From Xanthobacteraceae bacterium (lineage in GTDB: Bacteria; Pseudomonadota; Alphaproteobacteria; Rhizobiales; Xanthobacteraceae): a stretch of DNA of 64,000 nucleotides. The notes beneath the pieces are model-generated. The model was given only the letters and a program-made list of their open reading frames with translations, searched no databases and was not told the origin of the DNA. Shown piece after piece: positions 47,046 through 56,809 of this stretch (the first letter of the stretch is position 1; every line of letters starts with the position of its first letter). The position numbers were made by a program, and so were the translations under genes. The DNA lies in contig JASHOR010000164.1 of assembly GCA_030041005.1 (NCBI GenBank), positions 1 through 64,000 of the forward strand, given 5' to 3'.

Positions 47046-47954
47046 GTGAGTGACCGCCACGTTGATGCCCTCGCGTACTGTCGAGTAAAAGTAAAGGGCC
47101 CAATTGTCGTGCGTCAGAGTACGTCCGCCTTTGTCATTGCACATCGCACCCTCCTGCGAGAGGGTATCGCCTCCCTCCTTCAGCATAGCGAGTACAAGGT
47201 TGTCGCTTCCGCCGGCCATCCCGCCGAGCTTAAGGACATGCATGGCTCCGCCAGTCGACCCAAGCTGGTGCTTTTTGGCCTTGAGAATGGGGATTATGAG
47301 AATACTAGCTTAAGTATTCAGTCCTTGCGCGCTACCTATCCCGACTGCAAAGTCATCATCATTGCAGAGACCGGCGGGTCCATCGACCTTGAGCGAATCT
47401 TGGCGCTTGCTCCGGACGGATTCATTCTCAATGTTAATTCTCGTGAGATTTTGTTGAGATCGTTAGAGCTTACGTTGTTGGACCAACAGGTCCTTGTCCT
47501 CGGTCGCACGACAGCATCTTCACCCTCGCCCGACTTCACGAGCTACCATCCAGCACGCGAGGTAGCCACCGCGGACCATCGGTTCGAAAAAGACCTAAGC
47601 TCGACACTGGACACTAGCGCTCCCGTGCTCAGTGAACGTGAAAGAGAAGTGCTCGCTTGCGTGGCACAGGGATATTCAAATAAATCAATTGCACGTCACT
47701 GTAATATTACGGAATCCACTGTTAAAGTTCATTTGAAAGCGATTTTGCGCAAGATTGACGTGCAAAATCGCACGCAGGCAGCTATTTGGGCGGTACACCA
47801 TGGATATAAGCGCATCCCAGGCGAGAACGGCCAGGAATTCGAAGCCGTAACCGCGATTTCACGTTCGGCCGACAGACCGGCATCTCGCCCGGAACCACAT
47901 GGGGCCAGCCCAGCCACAATCCTTAACGCGATGCTAAAACGGTTGGACGTCTAG
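47046..47954 (+). CDS. LuxR/NarL-family regulator with degenerate receiver domain
   Basis: LSEREREVLACVAQGYSNKSIARHCNITESTVKVHLKAILRKIDVQNRTQAAIWAV; receiver lacks the conserved phospho-acceptor Asp. Confidence 0.88.
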   Translation: MSDRHVDALAYCRVKVKGPIVVRQSTSAFVIAHRTLLREGIASLLQHSEYKVVASAGHPAELKDMHGSASRPKLVLFGLENGDYENTSLSIQSLRATYPDCKVIIIAETGGSIDLERILALAPDGFILNVNSREILLRSLELTLLDQQVLVLGRTTASSPSPDFTSYHPAREVATADHRFEKDLSSTLDTSAPVLSEREREVLACVAQGYSNKSIARHCNITESTVKVHLKAILRKIDVQNRTQAAIWAVHHGYKRIPGENGQEFEAVTAISRSADRPASRPEPHGASPATILNAMLKRLDV

Positions 47955-48606
47955 TAGAGGCCCTAACGCGCGCGGGAGTTTAATCCAGCGCGATAGGGGT
48001 ACTCTTTTTCGAACCCTCCGTGCCTGATCAGACCCCGCCACTGAACATTTGGTAGCAATAGCCGCGGTCCGCCAGGTTACCACCAAAGCCTACCCCTTTC
48101 CCCGCAAAGATTACTTCAACGAGACTCGCGCCGTCTCCGCAATAGTCACACCTTCAACGTGCGACTGCTTTACTTTGTGTGAAGCATTTCCCCAGTGCGA
48201 GACACACAGGAAGTTATCGCTGTCAACAGTCCCGAGAGCCGCCGCCGATCGACCGTCATACCTCCCGAGAGACGCCCAATCAGGATTATCAGACAGTGCC
48301 ACGAGCGGAGATACCCTGCGAGCCGTTTCAGCGCTCCTTTCCCCGGCGATCGCCGAAATCAGCACACATGCTGTTAGGACAGGATAATCAAGGTCGCTGG
48401 ATCGCCCTCGATCAACAACAAAAATGCGGCGGTCTCTTTGTAAGTCGGGACGCGGCTTACGAGTTTGCGCGCGCAGAGACGGGTGGCCTCGATGCTTCCA
48501 TCGAGCTCATCGATCACACGTTGGAATTCCGCCTTGAACCCGGCTGTACTCAAGACTCATCGCAAAAATACCGCAGCACACAGCTCTGATAAAGGACACC
48601 GCGCCC

Positions 48607-49602
48607 TTGGCGGACCATCATAGTAATGACACGCACGTGCGCCTATCGGCTCTCCGAGCCACCGCTCGCTCATTTCGGTCAAATCGGAATGACGTGAGTG
48701 CGTGCGACGGCGCATCACCGCGGTGGGCGTCGTGTCGGAGAGCAAGGCGAGGGGAAAGCGCAGGTAGTCAGTCGTTGGCTGATCCAATATTCCTCCCGGG
48801 ATGGCGAAAAACCGTTCGCGCCGTACCTCCGCAAAAAATTGGCTCCAGTCGCCGTTTCGACGCACGCGTTAGAATTTTTCTTGCTCTCGTGCAGCCACTC
48901 GCCGCCGGTTTCCCATATCAAGAGATACTCAGCTCCACAGAGTTGTGCGCCTTGGAGCAGATGACCTCCGTTCAAGCGCGCACTCGTGCGCTCGCTGGAC
49001 GGGTCCTCCTCAGGGCCAGTCTTACACACGCAGTAAACGGACAGATTCGGCCTTGTGAGTGGCGAATACGCACAACCGAAGACGGCAGGCCTGTACTCGC
49101 ACGCGGAATGCCAAGCCTCCATTTCAGCATTTCCCACGCGGAATTGGTCACCGCTGTCGCCGTTTCGGAACGCCTCCCGGTGGGCGTTGACATCGAACCC
49201 GTTCACGAAATTCCAGTAAACAACCTTGTTGAAGCGTTTTGCTGCTCCTGTGAGCAGGATTCGTTGCATGCGGCATCTTCAAACGAAAAGTCACGGGAGT
49301 TCACGAGGCTTTGGACGCTGAAAGAGGCATACACAAAGCTGATCGGCGCAGGGCATTCTGCGGATTTTGCCTCGATCGGATTTTGCCTTGAGCCACCGCA
49401 CCTTCTACATGCAACTGCTCGGCTACCGGAAGATGGCACGTATTTCGAGACCTTGTGGGTTACTGCAGGGCACACGCTACACCACTTATCGATCGCCATC
49501 GGGTTTCCCCCATCTACGACACCGAAGACGACTCTTCAGGTGCTCACTTTGAGCACTAAAGGTAAGTGCACAACGCATGCGCCGAGCATAAGCATCGAAT
49601 AA
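48607..49602 (+). CDS. 4'-phosphopantetheinyl transferase (Sfp-like)
   Basis: LHFSISHAELVTAVAVSERLPVGVDIEPVHEI (GVDIE), TRLWTLKEAYTKLIGAG (WTxKEAxxK). True start may be internal. Confidence 0.88.
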   Translation: MADHHSNDTHVRLSALRATARSFRSNRNDVSACDGASPRWASCRRARRGESAGSQSLADPIFLPGWRKTVRAVPPQKIGSSRRFDARVRIFLALVQPLAAGFPYQEILSSTELCALEQMTSVQARTRALAGRVLLRASLTHAVNGQIRPCEWRIRTTEDGRPVLARGMPSLHFSISHAELVTAVAVSERLPVGVDIEPVHEIPVNNLVEAFCCSCEQDSLHAASSNEKSREFTRLWTLKEAYTKLIGAGHSADFASIGFCLEPPHLLHATARLPEDGTYFETLWVTAGHTLHHLSIAIGFPPSTTPKTTLQVLTLSTKGKCTTHAPSISIE

Positions 49603-49623
49603 AAACGAGGACGTTCAACGATC

Positions 49624-52600
49624 ATGAGCATCATAAGGCTGGCATCGAGGGTCGGATCGAATGGCGTGCTGCTGCATGACTATTTCGCACGGCAGGCACG
49701 GGAAAGACCGCACCACGTTGCTATCGAATGTGGTCGGCTGAAGTACAGCTATAAGCGACTTGACCAAGTGTCCAATCAAATTGGCCATTGGTTGCAAGAC
49801 CGCGGCGTCAGCCGCGGCACGTTTGTAGGTATTTGCATGGCAAAGTCCTTTGCTCTCTATGCTACCATGCTTGGCGTCCTTAAGGCTGGGGCCGCCTACG
49901 TGCCGATAGATCCAGATCTTCCTGAAGGCCGATTGCAAGCCATTTTAGATGACGCCGCAATTACGATCATTGTCGGATCCGTTGATCATATCGTTCGTCT
50001 AAGCAACGGCCGATCGAAAATGGTTCTGCCGATCGACGGCGATGCAACGCAGGTCAGAAACGAATCGCATGCGCCATTGCAGACTAAAGCGACCGCCGCC
50101 GATGCATGTTACGTGATCTATACGTCCGGTTCGACTGGAAAGCCCAAGGGAGTTGTGATCGAGCACCGGAACGCAGTCAACTTTGTCCGTTCATTAAATG
50201 AAATATACAGGTTGACGCAAAGTGATCGAGTATACCAGGGATTCTCAGTTAGTTTCGATGCTTCCGTAGAAGAAATTTGGGCTGCATTCTCGCTTGGCGG
50301 CACTCTGGTGGTTCCGCCCCACCAGTTGACAAAATCACCGTTCGATACAGCTGAATTTCTAACTGACAATGGCATTTCTTTCTTTTCAACGGTGCCGACG
50401 TTTTTGTCAATGATTGATGCTGAGCTACCGTCCGTTCGATTGTTAGTGGTGGGTGGCGAGCAATGCCCTGCGGAACTTGTGGCGCGGTGGGCGCCGGGCC
50501 GACGGATGCTAAACACCTACGGACCGACGGAAACAACCGTGGTCGCAACAGCAGCTGAATGCACAAGCGGAAAGCCAGTCACCATCGGCCGGGCGTTGCC
50601 CGGGTATGTCGCTCTAGTTTTGAACGACAAGCTGAAGCCGGTGCGCGCCGGTGAAACAGGAGAGCTGTACATCGGTGGCAGCAGTGTCTCGCGCGGTTAC
50701 ATGAACCGGCCGGAGTTGAATGCCGAACGCTTCATCGAACTGGCTCCGCGCGAGAGTGAAGGAGCACCTTGCCGACTGTTCCGAACGCACGACTTAGTTT
50801 CGATCACAGCTGACGGAGAACTGCAATTCATCGGGAGAAACGATCAACAGGTAAAGATACGAGGATTCCGCGTCGAGCTTTCCGAGATTGAAGCTGTGCT
50901 CCTGGAGGACCCCTCTGTGAGAGGGGCCGCAGTCAAGGTGTTCAGGCACGGAGACACGCTCGAGCTTGCTGCGTATGTGGTTCCGGCAGAAGAGATCGGG
51001 GCGGACGATCGACGCCGCCTAGCTGCATTGGTTCGGGGTCGGCTTCCTGACTACATGATCCCCCGCTACTTGGACGTCATCGATGAACTGCCGACGATGG
51101 TCAGCGGAAAGGTGGACCGGGAGCGGCTCCCCCAGCCGCGGATACTTTTTTCCGCCGAGGACCGTAAGGCGCTCCCTCCAAAGACCCCGACCGAACGGAC
51201 GATTGTGGAAACCTTTGAGAAAAGCTTCGGTGTTTCGCCGATCTTCGCGACCGACGATTTTTTCCGAGATCTTGGGGGACATTCCCATATGGCGGCGCGC
51301 GTGGTCACGGAGTTGCGCGTCAAGCTGCGGACTCCCCGCATTAGCGTCCGTGATCTGTATGAGCATCGGACCGCGTCGCACCTGGCACAACATCTAGATT
51401 GCGACGTGCTTGGCACGAATTCCGACACGCTTGGTACGAGTTCTCATGAGATGACGCGCGGTGAGCGTGCGGGCGACACTCCGAAAGTCGTAAACATGAT
51501 CGGTCGCTGGACGTGCGCGCTCTTGCAGGCAATTGTAATATTGTTCGTTCATGGGATCATCGCTGCGCCAATTCTGTTTCTTCTGTTGCTTACAATTGAC
51601 GGCCTGGACGGAGGCATTGAATGGTGGCGAGCGGCGGAAAGCGCTACGACGTTTGCTCTGTTCGTATGGCCAGCATGGCTCACGACGAGCGTCGTTATCA
51701 AGTGGATAGTGATCGGACGCTATAAGCCCGGCCGTTATCCGGTCTGGGGACTCTATTATCTGCGCTGGTGGATTGTCGCGCGCTTTCAATCGATAAGCTG
51801 GTGCGGGATGTTCGTCGGAACGCCCCTTATGAGCCTCTATTACAGAGCGATGGGTGCCGACGTCGGATCGAATTGCACGATCTGCACGCCGTTCTGCGCC
51901 GCGTTCGACCTTATCAGCATCGGCAAAGGAACGAGTATAGGTGCCGACACGCACTTGCTCGGCTACCGCGTTGAGAATGGCTATCTTGTTTTAGAGCGGG
52001 TCTGTATCGGCGAAGAATGTTTTGTCGGCGTCCACTGCAATCTCGGCCTCAACGTCGCCATGGGCGACGGCGCCTGCCTGGATGATATGTCCATGCTTCC
52101 GGATGGCGCTGTCATCGCGTCGGGGGAATCGCGGCGCGGCTCCCCGGCCGTCCCAGGGACGGTAAAGCTACCGACGGTCGCCGACAGTCGGCAGCGCAAA
52201 TGGCGGAGAGCCGTGTTCGGCCTAATTCATCTCGGGCTCATCTACGCCATGGGCTATCTCTTGTTACTCAGCCTCGCACCTGGAATCGCGCTGGTATTCT
52301 ATTGTCTTCTCAAGGGCGGCGTGCCGGCTGCGATCGGTTCGGCATTTGTAGCCGTTCCGCTTTCGTGCGTCTGTTGGTTACTCATTGTATTTCTTGTGAA
52401 ACGGCTTGCTATCAAAAAAATAGAACCGGGAACATGCTCACTCACAAGCGGAACATACCTTCGAATCTGGTTCTTACGATACTTGCTCGACAATACTCGG
52501 CATCTCCTTACGCCAATTTACGCGACGATGCTCACTTCATCCCTGCTGCGCCTGTTAGGGGCGCGTATTGGACGCGGAGTCGAGATCTCAACGGTTATGC

Positions 52601-53649
52601 ACGTGATCCCCGATCTGCTGGATCTGGGGGAAGGAAGCTTTCTTGCAGATGCCTGCATCGTCGGGGGTCTCCGTATTCACCGCGGCTGGATAGAAATCAC
52701 GCCCAATAAAATCGGCGCTCGCACGTTTGTCGGAAATAGCGCGCTGACGCCTCCGGGGGTCGAACTTGGAGAAAACACCCTCATAGGGGTTCTATCCACC
52801 CCCCCCGCCAAGCAGTCTCGGACGCGCAATGGAACGCGTTGGCTCGGGTCGCCCAGCTTCGAACTGCCAAGCAGAGCCGTTGGCCCAGATGCCACGAACC
52901 TCGACGAAACCCGCACCTACCAACCAACCATCGGACTGCTCCTGCGTCGATTCCCGATGGAACTGCTCCGGATGCTCTTGCCCGCCTCTGTACTGGCAGC
53001 ATGTCTGATTCTCTTCGTGAAAACGATCGCCGTTTTACATTCTGAACTGCCCAACCCTGGCGTCTACCTCGCTTCGCCCTTCCTCACACTCCTTTTATCA
53101 TTGATCTGCATCACGGCGGCGGCCTGCATCAAATGGATTTTGATCGGAGTTTATCGTCCAAGCGTCAATCCGCTGTGGTGTTCTTACGTCTGGCGTAATG
53201 AAATCGTCAACGGTGTCTTTGAAAGCCTGGCCGCGAACGCCATTTCACCGTTTCTCGGTACCCCATTCGCAGCGCCGTGCCTGCGCATGATGGGATGCAA
53301 CATTGGCCGTTGGGTATACCTTGAGACGACGCTGTTCTCCGAATTCGATTTGGTATGGATCGGCGATTATGCAGCCCTCAATCTTGGCAGCACGGTCCAA
53401 ACCCATCTGTTTGAGGATCGGGTTATGAAGGCGGACACGCTTGCAATCGGCGAAGGCTGCTCGGTTGGGAACATGTCGGTCATTTTGTACGGCACTACTA
53501 TGGAGCGCGGGTCACGCCTTGGCCCATTATCATTGCTCATGAAGGGGGAGACCTTGCCGCCCGGCACCTATTGGCACGGAATACCGACGGAGGAGGTGTC
53601 GGGAGTGTTCACGGCGTCTCAAGATTCGAGCGTTTATGAGGTTGCGTAA
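49624..53649 (+). CDS. Pls/PosA-type single-module NRPS (A-T-TM with three LbH-like domains)
   Basis: YVIYTSGSTGKPKGVVIEHRN (A3), NTYGPTETTV (A5), GKVDRERLP (A10), DLGGHSHMAARVV (T domain), then alternating TM helices and hexapeptide-like repeats. Confidence 0.92.
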   Translation: MSIIRLASRVGSNGVLLHDYFARQARERPHHVAIECGRLKYSYKRLDQVSNQIGHWLQDRGVSRGTFVGICMAKSFALYATMLGVLKAGAAYVPIDPDLPEGRLQAILDDAAITIIVGSVDHIVRLSNGRSKMVLPIDGDATQVRNESHAPLQTKATAADACYVIYTSGSTGKPKGVVIEHRNAVNFVRSLNEIYRLTQSDRVYQGFSVSFDASVEEIWAAFSLGGTLVVPPHQLTKSPFDTAEFLTDNGISFFSTVPTFLSMIDAELPSVRLLVVGGEQCPAELVARWAPGRRMLNTYGPTETTVVATAAECTSGKPVTIGRALPGYVALVLNDKLKPVRAGETGELYIGGSSVSRGYMNRPELNAERFIELAPRESEGAPCRLFRTHDLVSITADGELQFIGRNDQQVKIRGFRVELSEIEAVLLEDPSVRGAAVKVFRHGDTLELAAYVVPAEEIGADDRRRLAALVRGRLPDYMIPRYLDVIDELPTMVSGKVDRERLPQPRILFSAEDRKALPPKTPTERTIVETFEKSFGVSPIFATDDFFRDLGGHSHMAARVVTELRVKLRTPRISVRDLYEHRTASHLAQHLDCDVLGTNSDTLGTSSHEMTRGERAGDTPKVVNMIGRWTCALLQAIVILFVHGIIAAPILFLLLLTIDGLDGGIEWWRAAESATTFALFVWPAWLTTSVVIKWIVIGRYKPGRYPVWGLYYLRWWIVARFQSISWCGMFVGTPLMSLYYRAMGADVGSNCTICTPFCAAFDLISIGKGTSIGADTHLLGYRVENGYLVLERVCIGEECFVGVHCNLGLNVAMGDGACLDDMSMLPDGAVIASGESRRGSPAVPGTVKLPTVADSRQRKWRRAVFGLIHLGLIYAMGYLLLLSLAPGIALVFYCLLKGGVPAAIGSAFVAVPLSCVCWLLIVFLVKRLAIKKIEPGTCSLTSGTYLRIWFLRYLLDNTRHLLTPIYATMLTSSLLRLLGARIGRGVEISTVMHVIPDLLDLGEGSFLADACIVGGLRIHRGWIEITPNKIGARTFVGNSALTPPGVELGENTLIGVLSTPPAKQSRTRNGTRWLGSPSFELPSRAVGPDATNLDETRTYQPTIGLLLRRFPMELLRMLLPASVLAACLILFVKTIAVLHSELPNPGVYLASPFLTLLLSLICITAAACIKWILIGVYRPSVNPLWCSYVWRNEIVNGVFESLAANAISPFLGTPFAAPCLRMMGCNIGRWVYLETTLFSEFDLVWIGDYAALNLGSTVQTHLFEDRVMKADTLAIGEGCSVGNMSVILYGTTMERGSRLGPLSLLMKGETLPPGTYWHGIPTEEVSGVFTASQDSSVYEVA

Positions 53650-54432
53650 GTGCCCTTGCGACGCCGAATGCGGTCAGGCGCCCTTGTCGTTGCCGCGATA
53701 GGGACCGGGGTCATTGCGCTAGCACTTGTTGCCGCTGGAGCACGCAGTATGGCGAAATCCGGAAATGACGTTGAATTGAAAGGATATGACATCAGGCCCA
53801 CTGGCTTGAAACCGCGCTATCCGGCGGGATTCAGGTGCTCACCTTTGACATCCCTTTATGCGAGTTGGATCGACGTGGACGGCACCCGACGAAGCGAACC
53901 GCATTCTGGAGTGGATGGCGGCCGCCTTGGCGATCCGATTCTGGCTCCAGGTCCTGGTGTTGTGCGCGCGGTGTGGCGCGCAAACTGGGGTTGGGGCGAC
54001 GAGGGAGCCCTGCTCATCAAACACTCTCCAAATGACCTGAATCTGCACACGCAAGCGCAGTTCTATTACTCCGAATTCGATCATCTGAAGTATTCTGAAC
54101 TGCAGGATATGCGGCCCGGTCAGGCAATCAAACGCGGCGACAGGCTCGCGCACGTGTACAGGCCGGGAGGAAATCCAGAGTACCTGCCCGAGGTGCATTG
54201 GGAGGTGTGGGAGATCGGCGGCGAGGATAAACTTCGCTGGGCGCGAAACCACTTTGATGGTGCTTATTGGATCAATGATTCCGCGCGCCTTATCGATCCA
54301 CTGTACCTATTATCGCGCAATGCCCCTCTTCAGGCTGATCGCGACGTCATTATAACTCCTTATCAACAACGAAAAGACTATGCGCATTTCCAAGGCTTCA
54401 CCTACATTCTGCCGTGTCATTCTGAATATTAG
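53650..54432 (+). CDS. M23/LytM-like peptidase-fold exported protein (GTG start)
   Basis: N-terminal TM/signal; HSGVDGGRLGDPILAPGPGVV and EVHWEVWEIG resemble HxxxD...HxxxE M23 motifs; starts immediately at the NRPS stop. Confidence 0.65.
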   Translation: MPLRRRMRSGALVVAAIGTGVIALALVAAGARSMAKSGNDVELKGYDIRPTGLKPRYPAGFRCSPLTSLYASWIDVDGTRRSEPHSGVDGGRLGDPILAPGPGVVRAVWRANWGWGDEGALLIKHSPNDLNLHTQAQFYYSEFDHLKYSELQDMRPGQAIKRGDRLAHVYRPGGNPEYLPEVHWEVWEIGGEDKLRWARNHFDGAYWINDSARLIDPLYLLSRNAPLQADRDVIITPYQQRKDYAHFQGFTYILPCHSEY

Positions 54433-54537
54433 GGCGTGTCACTGCCAAAACGTATGGTTGTCGGAGAGTGCCTCCCTGATTACGCAGATCCGCCACACGC
54501 AAAGAGAGACCATGACGTCAGCACAGGAGTCCATACC

Positions 54538-54873
54538 ATGAAAATTCTTGCAACAATCGGCCTCACCACCGCACTCACCACAATGACGATCGCGGATGCA
54601 GATACGATTAATCTATCTGCAATGACCTGTCGCGAATTCTTGCAAACTGACCCCGTGAGGGTAAATCTCATGATCGCATGGTTCATGGGCTTCTATGGCA
54701 ACGTGCAAGATCCGCAGGTTATCGACCTGAATAAATTGGAGGGCATTCGCGGGCAATTTATGACCTTTTGCAAACAACAGCCGAATTTCCGAATGACGGC
54801 TACAGCCGACGGATTGTTGGGATCACCTCCTGAACCGCAACTCATCGGCGCCGTACATTCGCGACCGCATTGA
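54538..54873 (+). CDS. HdeA/HdeB-like small periplasmic protein
   Basis: Signal peptide then INLSAMTCREFLQTDPVRVNLMIAWFMGFYGNVQDPQVIDLNKLEGIRGQFMTFCKQQPNF. Confidence 0.7.
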   Translation: MKILATIGLTTALTTMTIADADTINLSAMTCREFLQTDPVRVNLMIAWFMGFYGNVQDPQVIDLNKLEGIRGQFMTFCKQQPNFRMTATADGLLGSPPEPQLIGAVHSRPH

Positions 54874-55132
54874 GCGGGGCGGCCTGAAGAGCGAAATCAA
54901 GGGGCATACGTGGTCGTCGATTTCGATGACATCGATAAGCGACTGCAGGTAAGCGGAATTTGCTGAAAAAGAGTTGAGCCTCGCAGGCAAATGGCTTGTT
55001 GCCACAACGAGCAGCGAGTGAAGCGCCCACCCGAATAGAAATATACCGCTTGATTCACCACAACGAACCTGATTGCGTAGTGCTACAATCAATGTTGTCG
55101 TCGCGCTTGCCAGAAGCGGGCGCAAGTCCGCT

Positions 55133-56809
55133 ATGGATCATCCAGACTTTTTAATCATCGGCGGCGGTAGCGCCGGCGCAGTGCTGGCCTCGCGACTTTC
55201 GCAAGATCCCGGCACGCGCGTGCTGCTGGTCGAGGCTGGGCGCGACACGCCCCCCGGCGCGGTTCCCGCCGACATCGTCGACACCTTCCCAAGCTCATCG
55301 CTCAACGCGAGCTATTTCTGGCCGGAGCTACAAGCGCAGCGATCGAGCGACACGCCGCCGCGGCCCTATGTGCAGGCGCGGGTGATGGGCGGCGGCTCGA
55401 GCGTGATGGGCTTGTGGGCGCTGCGCGGGATGCCGTCTGATTACGATGCTTGGGCAGCAGCCGGGGCCGCCGGCTGGAGCTGGAACGACGTAATGCCGGT
55501 GTTTCGGCGCCTGGAGAATGACGCCGACCGCGACCAGTCGCAGACCTCGCCGGGGTGCTATCCGATCCGCCGCCTTCCACGGGAAGAGTGGCCGGGACTC
55601 GTGCTTGCGGTGGAAGGCGAGGCGTCGCGCCGCGGTTGGCGCTCCATCGATGACGTTAATGAAACGCCCGGCGAAGGCCTTTTCTCCATGCCGCTGAGCC
55701 AGGACGCGCAGGGTCGCGCGTCCTCTGCACGCTGCTATCTGACGTCCGAAGCGCGCCGGCGTACGAATCTCTCGATCCTCACGGAAACGACCGTGACAGG
55801 GCTACGGTTCGACGGTCGCCGCGCTTGTGGCGTCACAGTGACCCGCAATGGCGAGAGACGCGACATTGCCGCGCGCGAAGTGATCGTCTGCGCCGGCGCG
55901 ATCCACTCGCCGGCGCTGCTGTTGCGCGCTGGTATCGGTCCACCCGAAGAACTCGCGCCGTTCGGAATCACGCCGCGTGTCGACCGCCCAGGCGTCGGAC
56001 GCAATCTGCAAAACCATCCCTACCTGCATTTCGGGTTGACCTTACCGCCGCGTTCGCGACTGTCGCGCGAGCTGCGGCGCTTTGCGATAGCCGGTCTACG
56101 GCTTTCTTCCGGTCTCGAAGGCTGTCCCGCCGGCGATCTGCTGCTGTTTATGATCGGACGGGTGAGCGGCCGCGATTATGGCTGCGATCTGGCCATGTTC
56201 GGTGCTGCGCTCTATTCGCCATATTCGCGCGGACGGGTCACGCTGACGAACCCACAAGCTGGTACCCCGCCGCGTGTCGAGTTTCGTATGTTCGAAGATC
56301 TGCGCGATCGGCCCCGGATGCTCAAGGCAGCGCGGTTTGCGGAAAGCCTGCTGCTCAGCGAGTCCGTCGCTGCCGCTTATAACGATGCTTTCCTCCTGCC
56401 GCCGGTCATGTCGCTGCAGCAGTTCAACCGCACCGGCATCGCAGGTAAGCTGATGGGCCTTGCGATCAAGGCCGTGCTCAATGCGCCGCCGGCGTTCACG
56501 CGCCGCATCCTCGCGCGTCGCATTCGCCCGGGCCGCTGGATTGCGAATCGCCACCGGCGTGCACCGGCCAGCGACGCCGAGCTCATTGCCGCAGCGGCGC
56601 CCATGGCGCATCCTTCCGGCACCTGCGCTATTGGACCGCAGAGGGATGACATGGCAGTGGTCGATCCGCATTGTCGCGTCTATGGCGTGGAGAACCTGCG
56701 CGTGGTCGATGCGTCGGTAATGCCGCGCGTGCCAAGCGCCAATACCAATCTGCCGACCATCATGGTCGCCGAGCGTGCCGCAGAGTTCATTCGCAGCGAG
56801 CGTGCTTAA
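55133..56809 (+). CDS. GMC-family FAD-dependent oxidoreductase
   Basis: DFLIIGGGSAGAVLASRLSQDPGTRVLLVEAG, VMGGGSSVMG, CAGAIHSPALLLRAGIG, MAHPSGTCAIG...VVDPHCRVYGVENLRVVDASVMPRVPSANTNLPTIMVAERAAE. Confidence 0.95.
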   Translation: MDHPDFLIIGGGSAGAVLASRLSQDPGTRVLLVEAGRDTPPGAVPADIVDTFPSSSLNASYFWPELQAQRSSDTPPRPYVQARVMGGGSSVMGLWALRGMPSDYDAWAAAGAAGWSWNDVMPVFRRLENDADRDQSQTSPGCYPIRRLPREEWPGLVLAVEGEASRRGWRSIDDVNETPGEGLFSMPLSQDAQGRASSARCYLTSEARRRTNLSILTETTVTGLRFDGRRACGVTVTRNGERRDIAAREVIVCAGAIHSPALLLRAGIGPPEELAPFGITPRVDRPGVGRNLQNHPYLHFGLTLPPRSRLSRELRRFAIAGLRLSSGLEGCPAGDLLLFMIGRVSGRDYGCDLAMFGAALYSPYSRGRVTLTNPQAGTPPRVEFRMFEDLRDRPRMLKAARFAESLLLSESVAAAYNDAFLLPPVMSLQQFNRTGIAGKLMGLAIKAVLNAPPAFTRRILARRIRPGRWIANRHRRAPASDAELIAAAAPMAHPSGTCAIGPQRDDMAVVDPHCRVYGVENLRVVDASVMPRVPSANTNLPTIMVAERAAEFIRSERA

